DNA of 12,298 nucleotides from contig JBBDXA010000240.1 in assembly GCA_040902585.1 (NCBI GenBank), positions 1 through 12,298 on the forward strand, written 5' to 3'. Origin of the DNA: JBBDXA01 sp040902585 (GTDB taxonomy: Bacteria; Planctomycetota; Phycisphaerae; Phycisphaerales; Phycisphaeraceae). Made by a program: the position numbers and the translations under genes. The number at the start of each line of letters is the position of its first letter. Within the stretch, counting starts at the first letter, position 1. Shown piece by piece: positions 5,543-12,298 of this stretch. Below the pieces are notes generated by a model. It ran no database searches and had not been told where the DNA came from. It saw nothing but the letters and a program-made list of their open reading frames with translations.

Positions 5543-8215
5543 CTACCTCCCCATCTTCTCCAGACACCGGATCACCAGCGCCGTCCACCCCGTCTGATGA
5601 CTCGCCCCCGCACCGCGGCCGGTGTCGCCGTGGAAAAATTCGTAGAACAAGACAAGATTCTTCCAGTTCGGATCATCCGCATAGCGCCGGTCGCTGCCGT
5701 GCGCGGGGCGGGCGCCGGTCTTGTCGGGCAGGAACAGGCGCGAGAGGCGGCTGGCGATTTCCGAGGCGACCTCTTTCAGCGACATCATCACGCCTGAGCC
5801 GGTGGGGCATTCGACCTTGAAATCTTCGCCGTAGAAGTGGTGATATTTTTCCAGGGCTTCGAGGATCAGGTAATTCAGCGGGAACCAGATCGGCCCGCGC
5901 CAGTTGCTGTTGCCGCCGAAGAGATCGGTGACGCTCTCGGCGGGCGTGTAGTCCACGCGATACTCTTCGCCATTGGATTTGAAAATGAACGGGTTCTTCT
6001 CGTAATACTTCGACAGCGAGCGGATGCCGAAGGGCGAGAGGAATTCGTTTTCATCGAGCATGTACTTGAGCACGCTGAGCAGTCGCTCGCGCGAAGGGAT
6101 GGCGAGCAGGTAGTGCGGGTGAGCGCTGGGTTTGTCGGTGTCGAGGTAGGAGATGTGCCGCGCCAGGTCCGCGCGGTTTTCCATGAACCAGCGCATGCGT
6201 TTGCGGAAGCCGTGCAGAAGGCGGATGCGGCTGAACTCCAGGTTTTCGGCGGCTAATAGGGGAATGAGGCCGACCATCGATCGCACCTTCAGCGGCGTCT
6301 GCGTGGTGCCGACCATGAGCTTGTCGTAATAGAAGCCGTCTTCACCATCCCACAGGCCGGTGCCGCCGAGGGTGTTCATGGCGTCGGCGATGTGAACGAA
6401 GTGCTCAAAGAATTTCGATGCGATGTCTTCATAAGAAGGATCGTGCTGGGCGAGCTCGAGCGCCATTGAGAGCATGGTGTTGCAGAAGAACGCCATCCAC
6501 GCGGTGCCGTCGGCCTGCTCGAGATGCCCGCCGGTAGGCAGCGGGCGGGAGCGATCGAACACACCGATGTTATCGAGCCCGAGAAAGCCGCCGGAGAAGA
6601 GATTTTTGCCGCGCGGGTCTTTGCGGTTGACCCACCACGTGAAGTTGAGCATGAGTTTCTGGAAGGTGCGTGCGAGGAACTGCACATCGCGCTCGCCGCG
6701 CGGGGCGGTAAGCTTGTAGACGCGCCAGCAGGCCCACGCATGCACCGGCGGGTTGACATCGCCGAAGGCAAATTCGTAAGCCGGTATCTGCCCGTTGGGA
6801 TGCATGTACCACTCGCGCAGGAACAGCAGCAGTTGCTCCTTCGTAAACGTCGAGTCGATCTCCGAGAAGGGCAGCATGTGAAACGCCAGGTCCCACGCGG
6901 CGTACCACGGGTACTCCCACTTGTCCGGCATGGAAATCAGATCGCGATTGAATAGCTGCTGCCAGTCGCAGTTGCGCCCTTCATTTCTCCCTGCCGGCGG
7001 AGGCGGCATCGAGGGATCGCCTTCGAGCCAGTCCTTCACGACGTAGTGATAAAACTGCTTGGTCCACAGGAGGCCGGCGTAAGCCTGGCGGGCGACGTTG
7101 CGGGCTTCGCCGGTCACGCGCGAAGGGATGATCGCGTTGTAGTACTCATCGGCCTCGATGATGCGCTGAGTGAAAGTGTGATCGAAGCTCTTGCCCAGGG
7201 GGCGCGGCGAGGCGGCGTCTTCGGCGCAGAGGCGGAGTCTGATCGTCGCTTCACCGCCGGGGGGCAGGAGCAGTTCGTAGTTCAGACCGACCTTGGTGCC
7301 GGCGCCGGCGGCGCTGAGACAATCGTGCTTGCCGTGAATGACCGCATCGTGAAACGCGTCCTTCACGTAGGGCGACGGGCTCTTGGTGTTGTAGAGCCGT
7401 TCGTAGTTCGTCTCATTTTCCGTGAACATGACCTGCGGGGAAATCCTGTCAGGCCCATCGCAAAAGGCCAGGTGGAAGTAGCCGAGCGAGGTGTGTTCGC
7501 AGACGACGTTGTGCGTGCCGGCGGTCTTGATGTGGCCCTTGGGCCAGGAGCCTTCGCCGACGCGGCCCCAGGCCCAGGTGTTGCGGAACCAGAGCTGCGG
7601 GATGACATGGAGCGTCGCTTCTTCGGGACCGCGGTTGTGAACGGTGATGCGGATGAGCGTGTCATCGGCGCTGTCCTTGGCGTACTCGGTGAAGACATCG
7701 AAGTAGCGGTTGTCTTCGAAGACGCCCAGGTCGATGAGTTCGAGTTCGCCGATCTTGCCGCGCGCGGGTCCGCCTTCTTTCACGAGGCGGGCGTAGGGGT
7801 ATTCGCACTGCGGATATTTGTAGAGTGCTTTGGCGTAGGAGTAGGTGGGCGTGGAGTCGAGGTAGTAGTAACACTCCTTGACATCTTCCCCGTGATTGCC
7901 TTCGGGGCCGGTCAGGCCGAAGAGGCGTTCTTTGAGGATAGGGTCTTTGCCGTTCCACAGGGCGAGCGAAAAGCACATGCGGCATTCGCGATCGGTCCAG
8001 CCGAAGAGGCCGTCCTCGCCCCAGCGATAGGCGCGGCTGCGGGCGTGGTCGTGGGGGAAATAATCCCAGCAGTTGCCGTGCTGCGAATAGTCTTCGCGAA
8101 CGGTGCCCCACTGGCGCTCGGAAAGGTAAGGGCCCCAGCGTTTCCAGTTGGCCTTGCGTTTGGCGTCGTCGCCCAGGCGGCGCGTCTCGGCATTCTGTTT
8201 AGGCTTGCGTGCCAT
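5543..8215 (-). CDS. GH63-like glucosidase (MGH1-type (alpha/alpha)6 barrel)
   Basis: An 890-residue glycoside hydrolase resembling bacterial family 63 enzymes, inverting exo-alpha-glucosidases related to eukaryotic processing glucosidase I and E. coli YgjK. Residues ~1-340 hold the N-terminal beta-rich domain (for example FDVFTEYAKDSADDTLIRITVHN). Residues ~370-890 are the (alpha/alpha)6 barrel. Conserved stretches include YAAWDLAFHMLPF (438-450), the segment with the likely general acid D486 (YEFAFGDVNPP, 480-490), GGNSNWRGPIW (767-777) and YEFFHGDTGRGAGASHQTGW (858-877), where E859 is a plausible general base. There is no signal peptide, so it should be cytoplasmic and probably acts on imported or stored alpha-glucosides. 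The length fits the larger bacterial members. The ATG at 8215 has GGGAGT about 12 bases upstream. Family assignment is firm; the substrate and the exact catalytic pair are inferred. Confidence 0.9.
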   Translation of the reverse strand: MARKPKQNAETRRLGDDAKRKANWKRWGPYLSERQWGTVREDYSQHGNCWDYFPHDHARSRAYRWGEDGLFGWTDRECRMCFSLALWNGKDPILKERLFGLTGPEGNHGEDVKECYYYLDSTPTYSYAKALYKYPQCEYPYARLVKEGGPARGKIGELELIDLGVFEDNRYFDVFTEYAKDSADDTLIRITVHNRGPEEATLHVIPQLWFRNTWAWGRVGEGSWPKGHIKTAGTHNVVCEHTSLGYFHLAFCDGPDRISPQVMFTENETNYERLYNTKSPSPYVKDAFHDAVIHGKHDCLSAAGAGTKVGLNYELLLPPGGEATIRLRLCAEDAASPRPLGKSFDHTFTQRIIEADEYYNAIIPSRVTGEARNVARQAYAGLLWTKQFYHYVVKDWLEGDPSMPPPPAGRNEGRNCDWQQLFNRDLISMPDKWEYPWYAAWDLAFHMLPFSEIDSTFTKEQLLLFLREWYMHPNGQIPAYEFAFGDVNPPVHAWACWRVYKLTAPRGERDVQFLARTFQKLMLNFTWWVNRKDPRGKNLFSGGFLGLDNIGVFDRSRPLPTGGHLEQADGTAWMAFFCNTMLSMALELAQHDPSYEDIASKFFEHFVHIADAMNTLGGTGLWDGEDGFYYDKLMVGTTQTPLKVRSMVGLIPLLAAENLEFSRIRLLHGFRKRMRWFMENRADLARHISYLDTDKPSAHPHYLLAIPSRERLLSVLKYMLDENEFLSPFGIRSLSKYYEKNPFIFKSNGEEYRVDYTPAESVTDLFGGNSNWRGPIWFPLNYLILEALEKYHHFYGEDFKVECPTGSGVMMSLKEVASEIASRLSRLFLPDKTGARPAHGSDRRYADDPNWKNLVLFYEFFHGDTGRGAGASHQTGWTALVIRCLEKMGR

Positions 8216-8297
8216 GCGTGCGATTCACTCCCGTTGTCGCCGCTTCTCCCCGCGGGGGACATGGTAGTGGAAAGAAGGCGGAAGGGGAGCGGAGGCA

Positions 8298-8337
8298 GGA
8301 ACGAAGGGACAAAGGAACGGAGGAACGAAGGGAGAGG
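8298..8337. repeat. degenerate octamer tandem repeat, purine-only strand bias
   Basis: Five 8-base units run head to tail: GGAACGAA, GGGACAAA, GGAACGGA, GGAACGAA, GGGAGAGG. The strand is almost entirely purine, as is the preceding 25 bp. It lies in the upstream region of the glucosidase gene, immediately next to element A, and might form triplex or slipped DNA. No gene is present between 8216 and 8501; that stretch holds only this repeat and element A. Confidence 0.65.
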
Positions 8338-8339
8338 AT

Positions 8340-8456
8340 GGGTGCCACGGGTCGAGGAGGCTTTGCGACTAGACCCGTGCGAACACCTTGGGCGATGACG
8401 ATGTCGAGGGTTGCCGCACGGGTCTCGTCGGCGGACCTCCGCGACCCGTGGCACCC
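8340..8456. repeat. element A: 117-bp nested inverted repeat
   Basis: The ends are complementary over 21 bases with one mismatch: GGGTGCCACGGGTCG then GGAGG at 8340-8360, matching 8436-8456. An inner pair, AGACCCGTGCG and CGCACGGGTCT, is complementary over 11 bases. GGGTC or its complement GACCC thus appears in all four arms, so two side-by-side hairpins or one long stem could form. Same design as elements B and C with a different arm core. It lies 45 bp past the stop codon of the TerB-like gene and may also act as its terminator. Confidence 0.88.
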
Positions 8457-8501
8457 GACCTGTTGGCACGCGACTCTGGAATTCCGGGCACTGTCTCCTC
8501 C

Positions 8502-8867
8502 TCACTCTCCGGCCACCGCGCTCTCCGCCGCGGCGAGGAGTTGCTCGAAGCGTGATGATTCAATATTCAGCTTGGTGGCGAAGACCTGGAGGATGACGCG
8601 TTCGTTGGGATGCAGCGCGCCGTCAGCGACGGCGATGCGCAGGAGCACCTTCATGGTTTCATCCGGGTTGCCGCGCAGGTAGCGGAGCTGCGACTGGTAG
8701 TAGTTGGGATCGCTGACCGCTTTGTCCATCATCGCCTTGAGCGACGCAGCCCCGACGCCGCAGTGATCGGCGAGCTGCTTGATGAGTTTCATCTCCTTTT
8801 CGCTGATGTTGCCGTCAAGCCCGGCCATGCACACGGCCGCTCGCAGCACTTCGACTTCCTGGAACAT
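8502..8867 (-). CDS. TerB-like (tellurite resistance/DjlA-type helical) protein
   Basis: A 121-residue all-helical protein resembling the TerB family. It has two internal copies of the acidic family motif D-x6-E: D18/E25 in LDGNISEKE and D82/E89 in ADGALHPNE, likely metal-binding and placed in a pseudo-twofold layout. TerB-like domains are found in stress-response and phage-defence (ter) proteins and in DjlA co-chaperones; this one stands alone with no ter neighbours, so its role is unknown. The ATG at 8867 has a strong AGGAAGG site seven bases upstream. The open frame extends upstream to 9056, but that part is translation of element B and is not accepted. The gene is bracketed by elements A and B. 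It is probably transcribed on its own, as 185 bp separate it from the oxidoreductase gene upstream. Confidence 0.85.
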   Translation of the reverse strand: MFQEVEVLRAAVCMAGLDGNISEKEMKLIKQLADHCGVGAASLKAMMDKAVSDPNYYQSQLRYLRGNPDETMKVLLRIAVADGALHPNERVILQVFATKLNIESSRFEQLLAAAESAVAGE

Positions 8868-8900
8868 GGTCAGCCCTTCCTGATTGAAACGGATGCCTGT

Positions 8901-8926
8901 TGAACTGTCCGGGTGAACTGTCCGGG
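8901..8926. repeat. 13-bp tandem duplication TGAACTGTCCGGG x2
   Basis: TGAACTGTCCGGG occurs exactly at 8901-8913 and 8914-8926. The second copy runs into the first bases of element B, so the duplication may be replication slippage at the hairpin base or an insertion scar. Confidence 0.85.
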
Positions 8927-9024
8927 TGCCATGGGCAAGCGCAGTCTTCGGAGCTTGCCCGTGCGGATCATCAGGTGCGCCCGGCACGGGCAAACTCGCA
9001 AAGCCTCGCTTGCCCATGGCACCC
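8924..9024. repeat. element B: 101-bp nested inverted repeat
   Basis: The ends are perfect reverse complements over 18 bases, GGGTGCCATGGGCAAGCG at 8924-8941 with 9007-9024. The inner pair TTGCCCGTGC and GCACGGGCAA is complementary over 10 bases. Compared with element A, the GGGTGCCA ends and CCCGTGC/GCACGGG centre are kept while GGGTC becomes GGGCAA in all four arms. It lies 56 bp before the TerB start, so it is probably in that gene's 5' region and 28 bp past the end of the oxidoreductase gene. Confidence 0.9.
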
Positions 9025-9052
9025 GACCCATCCAACCCATTCAACAGATGGA

Positions 9053-10066
9053 TCACTCCCTGATTTTACCTTCCGCATCCTTCCGTGCCTTCTCCATCAC
9101 CGAGGCAATCGTCACCGGCTTGCCGCCTTGCCTTTTGCTCTCATCGGCGGCTTCCATAAAGGCGTAGATTTCCAGCGTTTCCGCGGCTGAAATGGGCACT
9201 TCCCTGGTGCGGAAGAATTTGACGATCTCCACCACCAGCGGACGGTAGCCGGCGGACTTGCCGATCTCGCTGACGCCTTTGGAGCCGAAGGCCGTGCCGC
9301 CGTAGCCGGCTGAGCCTTTGCGGATGCCGCGGAACGTGCCGATGCGGCCGTCGCTCCATTTGCCGACAGCAACATCAAAATCTTTGGACGTGATGCGCAC
9401 GACGGACTCGCAGCCGGTGCCCATGCAGGTGAAGAGCGTTTCGACGCCGTGGATGCCGTACCAGAAAAGATCGGGGTGCGTGGCTTCGAGCGAGCAGGGC
9501 GAGTAGGCATCGCAGCCGAGCACATCGCCGATCTTGCCGTTGCGAATGGCCTGCGCGCCCTCGGCGTAACGCAGGCTCGATGAAGAGAACACCGGCGTCT
9601 TGTATTTCTTCGAAAGCTCGAAGATCGCGACGGCGTCAGCGAGCGAGCCGGCGATGGGCTTGTCAATGAACGTCGGCTTGCCGGCCTTCAAGCAGGGAAT
9701 GAGCTGCGCCAGGTGCGGGCGGCCGTCGTTGGTTTCAAGGAGGACGCAATCGACCTTCGCAAGCAGGGCGTCGATGGAATCGACGATCTCGATGCCGAGG
9801 TCTTTCATGTCCTGGGTGTACTTGGGCACGCGTGAGGTGCTGGACTCAATATCCGGACTGCCCTTGGGGTAGGCGGCGACGACCTTGCAGTTGGCGAGGT
9901 CGGCGGCGGCGTTGGGATCGTTGAGAGCCTTGGCGAAGGCGGGGGCGTGGGAGGTGTCCAGGCCGATGATGCCGATGCGCAGGGGCGGGGCGTCGGCCAA
10001 TGTGGCGCTGCTGGAGACTGCCAGCAGAAGTATCACTAGAAGAGTCCGTGAACGGAAGTGTTGCAT
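9053..10066 (-). CDS. exported Gfo/Idh/MocA-family oxidoreductase (Sec signal peptide)
   Basis: A 337-residue protein, counted from the ATG at 10066, starting with a Sec signal peptide (MQHFRSR, hydrophobic LLVILLLAVSSSATL, likely cut after ADA). The mature protein begins with the Rossmann strand RIGIIGLDTSH (30-40), a GxxG...H variant of the usual dinucleotide loop. The 'EKP' signature is DKP here (135-137, FIDKPIAG). H206 in GIHGVETLF is the probable catalytic histidine. These enzymes oxidise or reduce sugars and inositols with NAD(P). A longer frame from 10111 would overlap the DUF5615 gene and push the signal peptide inward, so 10066 is preferred; it starts 8 bp after that gene's stop codon and is likely translated from the same transcript. 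It is odd for a dinucleotide enzyme to go through Sec unfolded, as the cofactor would have to be bound outside the cytoplasm. Confidence 0.85.
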   Translation of the reverse strand: MQHFRSRTLLVILLLAVSSSATLADAPPLRIGIIGLDTSHAPAFAKALNDPNAAADLANCKVVAAYPKGSPDIESSTSRVPKYTQDMKDLGIEIVDSIDALLAKVDCVLLETNDGRPHLAQLIPCLKAGKPTFIDKPIAGSLADAVAIFELSKKYKTPVFSSSSLRYAEGAQAIRNGKIGDVLGCDAYSPCSLEATHPDLFWYGIHGVETLFTCMGTGCESVVRITSKDFDVAVGKWSDGRIGTFRGIRKGSAGYGGTAFGSKGVSEIGKSAGYRPLVVEIVKFFRTREVPISAAETLEIYAFMEAADESKRQGGKPVTIASVMEKARKDAEGKIRE

Positions 10067-10074
10067 GCCAATTC

Positions 10075-10425
10075 TCACTTGAAAGGAAGGTAGTCGACGC
10101 GGTTTCGCCATTCTTCAACAGACATCGCTGCGGCAATCAGATGCAGGTCGGAAACATACGCGCCTGTCAAATGCGCGCCCATCGGACCGAATGCCAAACC
10201 TGCGAACGGTGATCCGTCGCGAATCCACTGTTCCGCCATCGCACGGAATCGATGATCGTGCGTGAACACGACGCGGCCAAGCTCAGACGCCCGGCGAAGC
10301 AGCTCATCATCGCTCAGGCGTCCAGCTGTGTCCTCCTGGGCGGTGATGACATCAATGCCGCGCCGTCGCAATTGCTCAGTGATCGCGAATGGGACGTTCA
10401 CATCCATGTAAAACTTGACCGGCAT
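10075..10425 (-). CDS. DUF5615 PIN-like toxin
   Basis: A 116-residue protein of the DUF5615 PIN-like family, putative ribonuclease toxins of type II modules. Acidic residues expected for metal binding are present: D8 (FYMDVNVP), D39/D40/E41 (LSDDELL) and D57 in FTHDHRF. The N-terminal strand KFYMDVNVP, the RRGIDVITAQED segment (21-32) and the WRNRVDYLPF tail (106-115) are typical. Its ATG directly follows the TAA of the DUF433 gene (TAAATG, no gap), the usual antitoxin-toxin arrangement with translational coupling. The oxidoreductase gene starts 8 bp after its stop codon. RNase activity is inferred from the fold only. Confidence 0.85.
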   Translation of the reverse strand: MPVKFYMDVNVPFAITEQLRRRGIDVITAQEDTAGRLSDDELLRRASELGRVVFTHDHRFRAMAEQWIRDGSPFAGLAFGPMGAHLTGAYVSDLHLIAAAMSVEEWRNRVDYLPFK

Positions 10426-10758
10426 TTAGCGGAGTCCCAGTTCTCGCAAACGCTTCAATATAGGCGAAGGCGGCTGCGCTGCTCGGATCGATTCATACTC
10501 CCTCAGTTCGCGCTCGATTTCTTCGTCAATTTCTTCCTGGTGGTCGAAGTAGTACGCCATGGCGGAGTATGCCTCTGACAACGACATGTGTGGAAATTGT
10601 CGGCACATTTCCTCCGGCGAGTACCCGTGCGCCAGATAGGCTGAGATAATCATCGACACGCGCATGCGAGGTGTGTTCTTCAAACGCGCGGAGTCTCCAG
10701 GCGGCTTCTCGATGTGAGCGTACCTGGCATCAGGAGTGGTCGATATTTTCATATGCAT
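10426..10758 (-). CDS. DUF433 antitoxin
   Basis: A DUF433-domain protein, the small helical DNA-binding antitoxins normally paired with DUF5615 toxins. From the ATG at 10758 it has 110 residues. A beta start (YAHIEKPPG) is followed by the DUF433 helix-turn-helix pattern RMRVSMIISAYLAHGYSPEE and FPHMSLSEAYSAMAYYFDHQEEID. The zinc or Gly-rich 'GG' segment common in other DUF433 members is replaced by DSARLKNTP. The ATG at 10758 has GGAG six bases upstream; the outer ATG at 10770 has no such site. It probably neutralises the DUF5615 protein and represses its own promoter, with the acidic C-terminal tail as the likely toxin-binding part. It begins 36 bp after the end of the Tat-exported oxidoreductase gene. 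Confidence 0.85.
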   Translation of the reverse strand: MHMKISTTPDARYAHIEKPPGDSARLKNTPRMRVSMIISAYLAHGYSPEEMCRQFPHMSLSEAYSAMAYYFDHQEEIDEEIERELREYESIRAAQPPSPILKRLRELGLR

Positions 10759-10794
10759 GTCAGGCTCCATTGGTCAACCATTCTAGCCTCCCCC

Positions 10795-12090
10795 TCACAC
10801 CTTCGGCTCCCACCCCTTCTCATACTCGCGTGACCACAGCCCCATCGCTTCCTTGTCATCCTTGATGTGCCCGTTCTTCGGATCGCAGTTGAGCGTGCGG
10901 CCTGTGCGGTAGGCGATGTTGCCAAGGTGGCACAAGAGCGTACTGCGGTGGCCGCGTTCGATGTCTGCGTTGGGCAGCTTCGTCGGGCCATCGGTGCCGA
11001 CGGCGCGGATGCAGGAGAGGAAATCTTCGAAGTGCGGCCCGTCCGCGCCGGGTCCGGGCACATCTTTCTTCTTGCGACCGGTGCCATCGTACAGCGAGTA
11101 CCCCGATGAGCCCAACATGAGCGAACCTTTTTCACCGTGGAAGCTCGCGCCGAAGCCTTCCGCGATCCCGAGGCGATTGCAACTGAGGCCTTCCCACAGG
11201 ATGGATTTCTTGTCGGGGAAATCGAAGGTGCAGGTCATGGTGTCGGGCGTTTCCTGGGCATCGTCCCAGTGATAGCGCCCGCCGCCCGCAGTGACGCGTG
11301 TGGGGAAGTCCACGCCCAGGCCCCAGCGGGAAAGGTCCAGCGCGTGGATGCCGTTGTTAGCCAGTTCACCGCCGCCGTAGTGCCAGAACCAGTGCCAGTT
11401 GTAAGGGATGACGTTGGTGCGATAAGGCGCGCGCGGCGCGGGGCCCTGCCAGAGGTCGTAGTTGAAATTGGCGGGGACTTCGGCCGGCTCGACCTTGCCG
11501 ATCGCGCCGCGCGAGTTGGCGTACCAGGCGCGCGAGTAATAGACGCGGCCGATCTCGCCGGCGTGCAGGAGTTCGATGCCTTCGATAATTTTGGGAAAGC
11601 TTCGCCGCTGGCTGCCCATCTGCACGATGCGCTTGTACTTGCGGGCTGCTTCGATCTGAAGCTCGCCTTCGCGCGCGTTGTGGCTGCAAGGCTTTTCGAC
11701 GTACACATGTTTGCCGGCCTTGCAGGCGAGGATCGTAGCCGGCGCGTGCCAGTGATTGGGCGCGGCACAGACGAACGCATCGAGCTTCGGATCATCGAGC
11801 ATCTTTTGAAAATCAGTGATGACCTGCGGACGACGTCCCTTGGCCTTTTCGAGATTGTTCGCCGCCTGATTGGCGCGGTTCTCGTCCACATCACAAACAT
11901 ACTTCACCAGCGAGTTGGGCTGGCTTTCAAAACCACCAGCCAGCGAGGCACCGCGCCCCATGCCCATGACGCCGACGATCACGGTGTCGCTGGGCGTGTC
12001 CTGCGCGAAGACCGATCGCGCGAAAGGAAGGGCGGTGATCGCGGCACCGTTTGCGGTGGTGCGGATGAACTGACGGCGGGTGGTGGGCAT
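10795..12090 (-). CDS. Tat-exported Gfo/Idh/MocA-family oxidoreductase
   Basis: A 431-residue protein, counted from the ATG at 12090, which has GGAG six bases upstream; the open frame runs to 12147 but the extra 19 residues are proline-rich leader. The start MPTTRRQFIRTTANGAA carries a twin-arginine motif (R5R6, TTRRQFI) and a hydrophobic stretch to about residue 29 (SVFA), so it is exported folded. The Rossmann loop is VIVGVMGMGRG (37-47). The EKP signature is at 132-134 (VYVEKPCSHNAREG), and the probable catalytic residues H249 and D252 lie in NNGIHALDLSRW. Such Tat-linked members are abundant in planctomycetes and are thought to oxidise sugars or inositols at the cell surface with tightly bound NAD(P). 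It may lead an operon with the DUF433, DUF5615 and second oxidoreductase genes. Confidence 0.93.
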   Translation of the reverse strand: MPTTRRQFIRTTANGAAITALPFARSVFAQDTPSDTVIVGVMGMGRGASLAGGFESQPNSLVKYVCDVDENRANQAANNLEKAKGRRPQVITDFQKMLDDPKLDAFVCAAPNHWHAPATILACKAGKHVYVEKPCSHNAREGELQIEAARKYKRIVQMGSQRRSFPKIIEGIELLHAGEIGRVYYSRAWYANSRGAIGKVEPAEVPANFNYDLWQGPAPRAPYRTNVIPYNWHWFWHYGGGELANNGIHALDLSRWGLGVDFPTRVTAGGGRYHWDDAQETPDTMTCTFDFPDKKSILWEGLSCNRLGIAEGFGASFHGEKGSLMLGSSGYSLYDGTGRKKKDVPGPGADGPHFEDFLSCIRAVGTDGPTKLPNADIERGHRSTLLCHLGNIAYRTGRTLNCDPKNGHIKDDKEAMGLWSREYEKGWEPKV

Positions 12091-12107
12091 AGGGATCTCC
12101 GGAGGAA

Positions 12108-12138
12108 GGGCCAAGGGTGGAGGGCCAGGGGCCAAGGG
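12108..12138. repeat. G-rich direct repeat GGGCCAAGGG in the leader
   Basis: GGGCCAAGGG occurs at 12108-12117 and 12129-12138, with the related GGGCCAGGGG at 12122-12131 between. It lies in the leader of the Tat oxidoreductase gene, where on the minus strand it is C/T-rich and could influence ribosome access. Possibly a decayed tandem repeat. Confidence 0.55.
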
Positions 12139-12152
12139 ACTGAACAATCGCC

Positions 12153-12158
12153 AGTATA
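12153..12158 (-). promoter_or_regulatory. possible -10 box of the Tat oxidoreductase gene
   Basis: TATACT on the minus strand matches TATAAT at five of six positions and would give a leader of about 55 bases. I see no convincing -35 box 16-18 bases upstream, so this is a weak call. Confidence 0.25.
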
Positions 12159-12253
12159 AGGATCACTTGACGAAAACGAGCCGGGGGGCACGCTCCCTCT
12201 GGAAGTTCAAGGCAATTCGCGCCAAGCGGATTACAATTGCGATGATGTAGCAT

Positions 12254-12298
<45 letters not shown>

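Noticed and set aside
7046..8398. 450-codon open frame on the plus strand
   Set aside because: Antisense to the GH63-like glucosidase gene, low-complexity Gly/Val/Ala composition, no recognisable domain.
8340..8456. Nested hairpins as a possible tRNA or structured RNA gene
   Set aside because: The stem pattern does not match a tRNA cloverleaf. The same design recurs with different arm cores, which fits a repeat family better.
12091..12147. Longer start for the Tat oxidoreductase
   Set aside because: The added residues are proline-rich, would bury the twin-arginine signal, and come from the G-rich repeat leader; the GGAG site is at the ATG at 12090.
11137..12159. 340-codon open frame on the plus strand
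   Set aside because: Antisense to the Tat-exported oxidoreductase gene and running into its leader; no domain motifs.

Overview
The window looks like a scaffold from a GC-rich planctomycete (Planctomycetota, possibly Phycisphaerae-like). This is inferred from the content: a Tat-exported Gfo/Idh/MocA oxidoreductase next to a Sec-exported one, a NagB-PIG-L fusion, a large GH63-type glucosidase, a xylose-isomerase-like sugar epimerase/isomerase, an HUH transposase of a type I associate with this phylum, weak or absent Shine-Dalgarno sites on several genes, and gene gaps full of short tandem and inverted repeats. All eleven protein genes I accept are on the minus strand. The long plus-strand open frames are antisense shadows.

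Layout from left to right. (1) 1-690: a small contig carrying an HUH (Y1) transposase gene, with C16 at its left edge and G11 at its right. An N10 scaffold gap follows, flanked by a perfect 16-bp inverted repeat. (2) 691-3640: sugar metabolism, with a TIM-barrel sugar isomerase/epimerase downstream of a NagB (glucosamine-6-phosphate deaminase)-PIG-L fusion. Read on the minus strand the fusion comes first, then a heptamer repeat, then the isomerase. (3) 3600-4107: about 500 bp without a gene. It holds a possible nagB promoter, a cluster of GTGTCTAC half-sites, a 13-bp direct repeat and a 165-bp nested inverted-repeat element (element C). (4) 4108-8215: an aldo/keto reductase, a small lipoprotein of unknown function and lower GC, and an 890-residue GH63-like glucosidase. 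(5) 8216-9052: a small TerB-like gene bracketed by two further nested inverted-repeat elements (A and B). (6) 9053-12090: a compact unit, read right to left, of a Tat-exported oxidoreductase, a DUF433 antitoxin, a DUF5615 PIN-like toxin and a Sec-exported oxidoreductase. (7) 12091-12298: a leader with G-rich repeats, ending in a TCCTGAC heptamer array that runs off the window.

Functionally the window is mostly carbohydrate handling: amino-sugar deamination and deacetylation, alpha-glucoside hydrolysis, sugar isomerisation, aldo/keto reduction and exported sugar dehydrogenases. A toxin-antitoxin pair and repeat elements are scattered through it.

The most noteworthy signal is the family of nested inverted repeats (A, B, C). 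All three share GGGTG/CACCC ends and a CCCG...CGGG centre. Inside each element all four arms carry the same short core (GGGTC in A, GGGCAA in B, GGGGCT in C), while that core differs between elements, so the arms have changed together. I did all alignments by eye and ran no database search.
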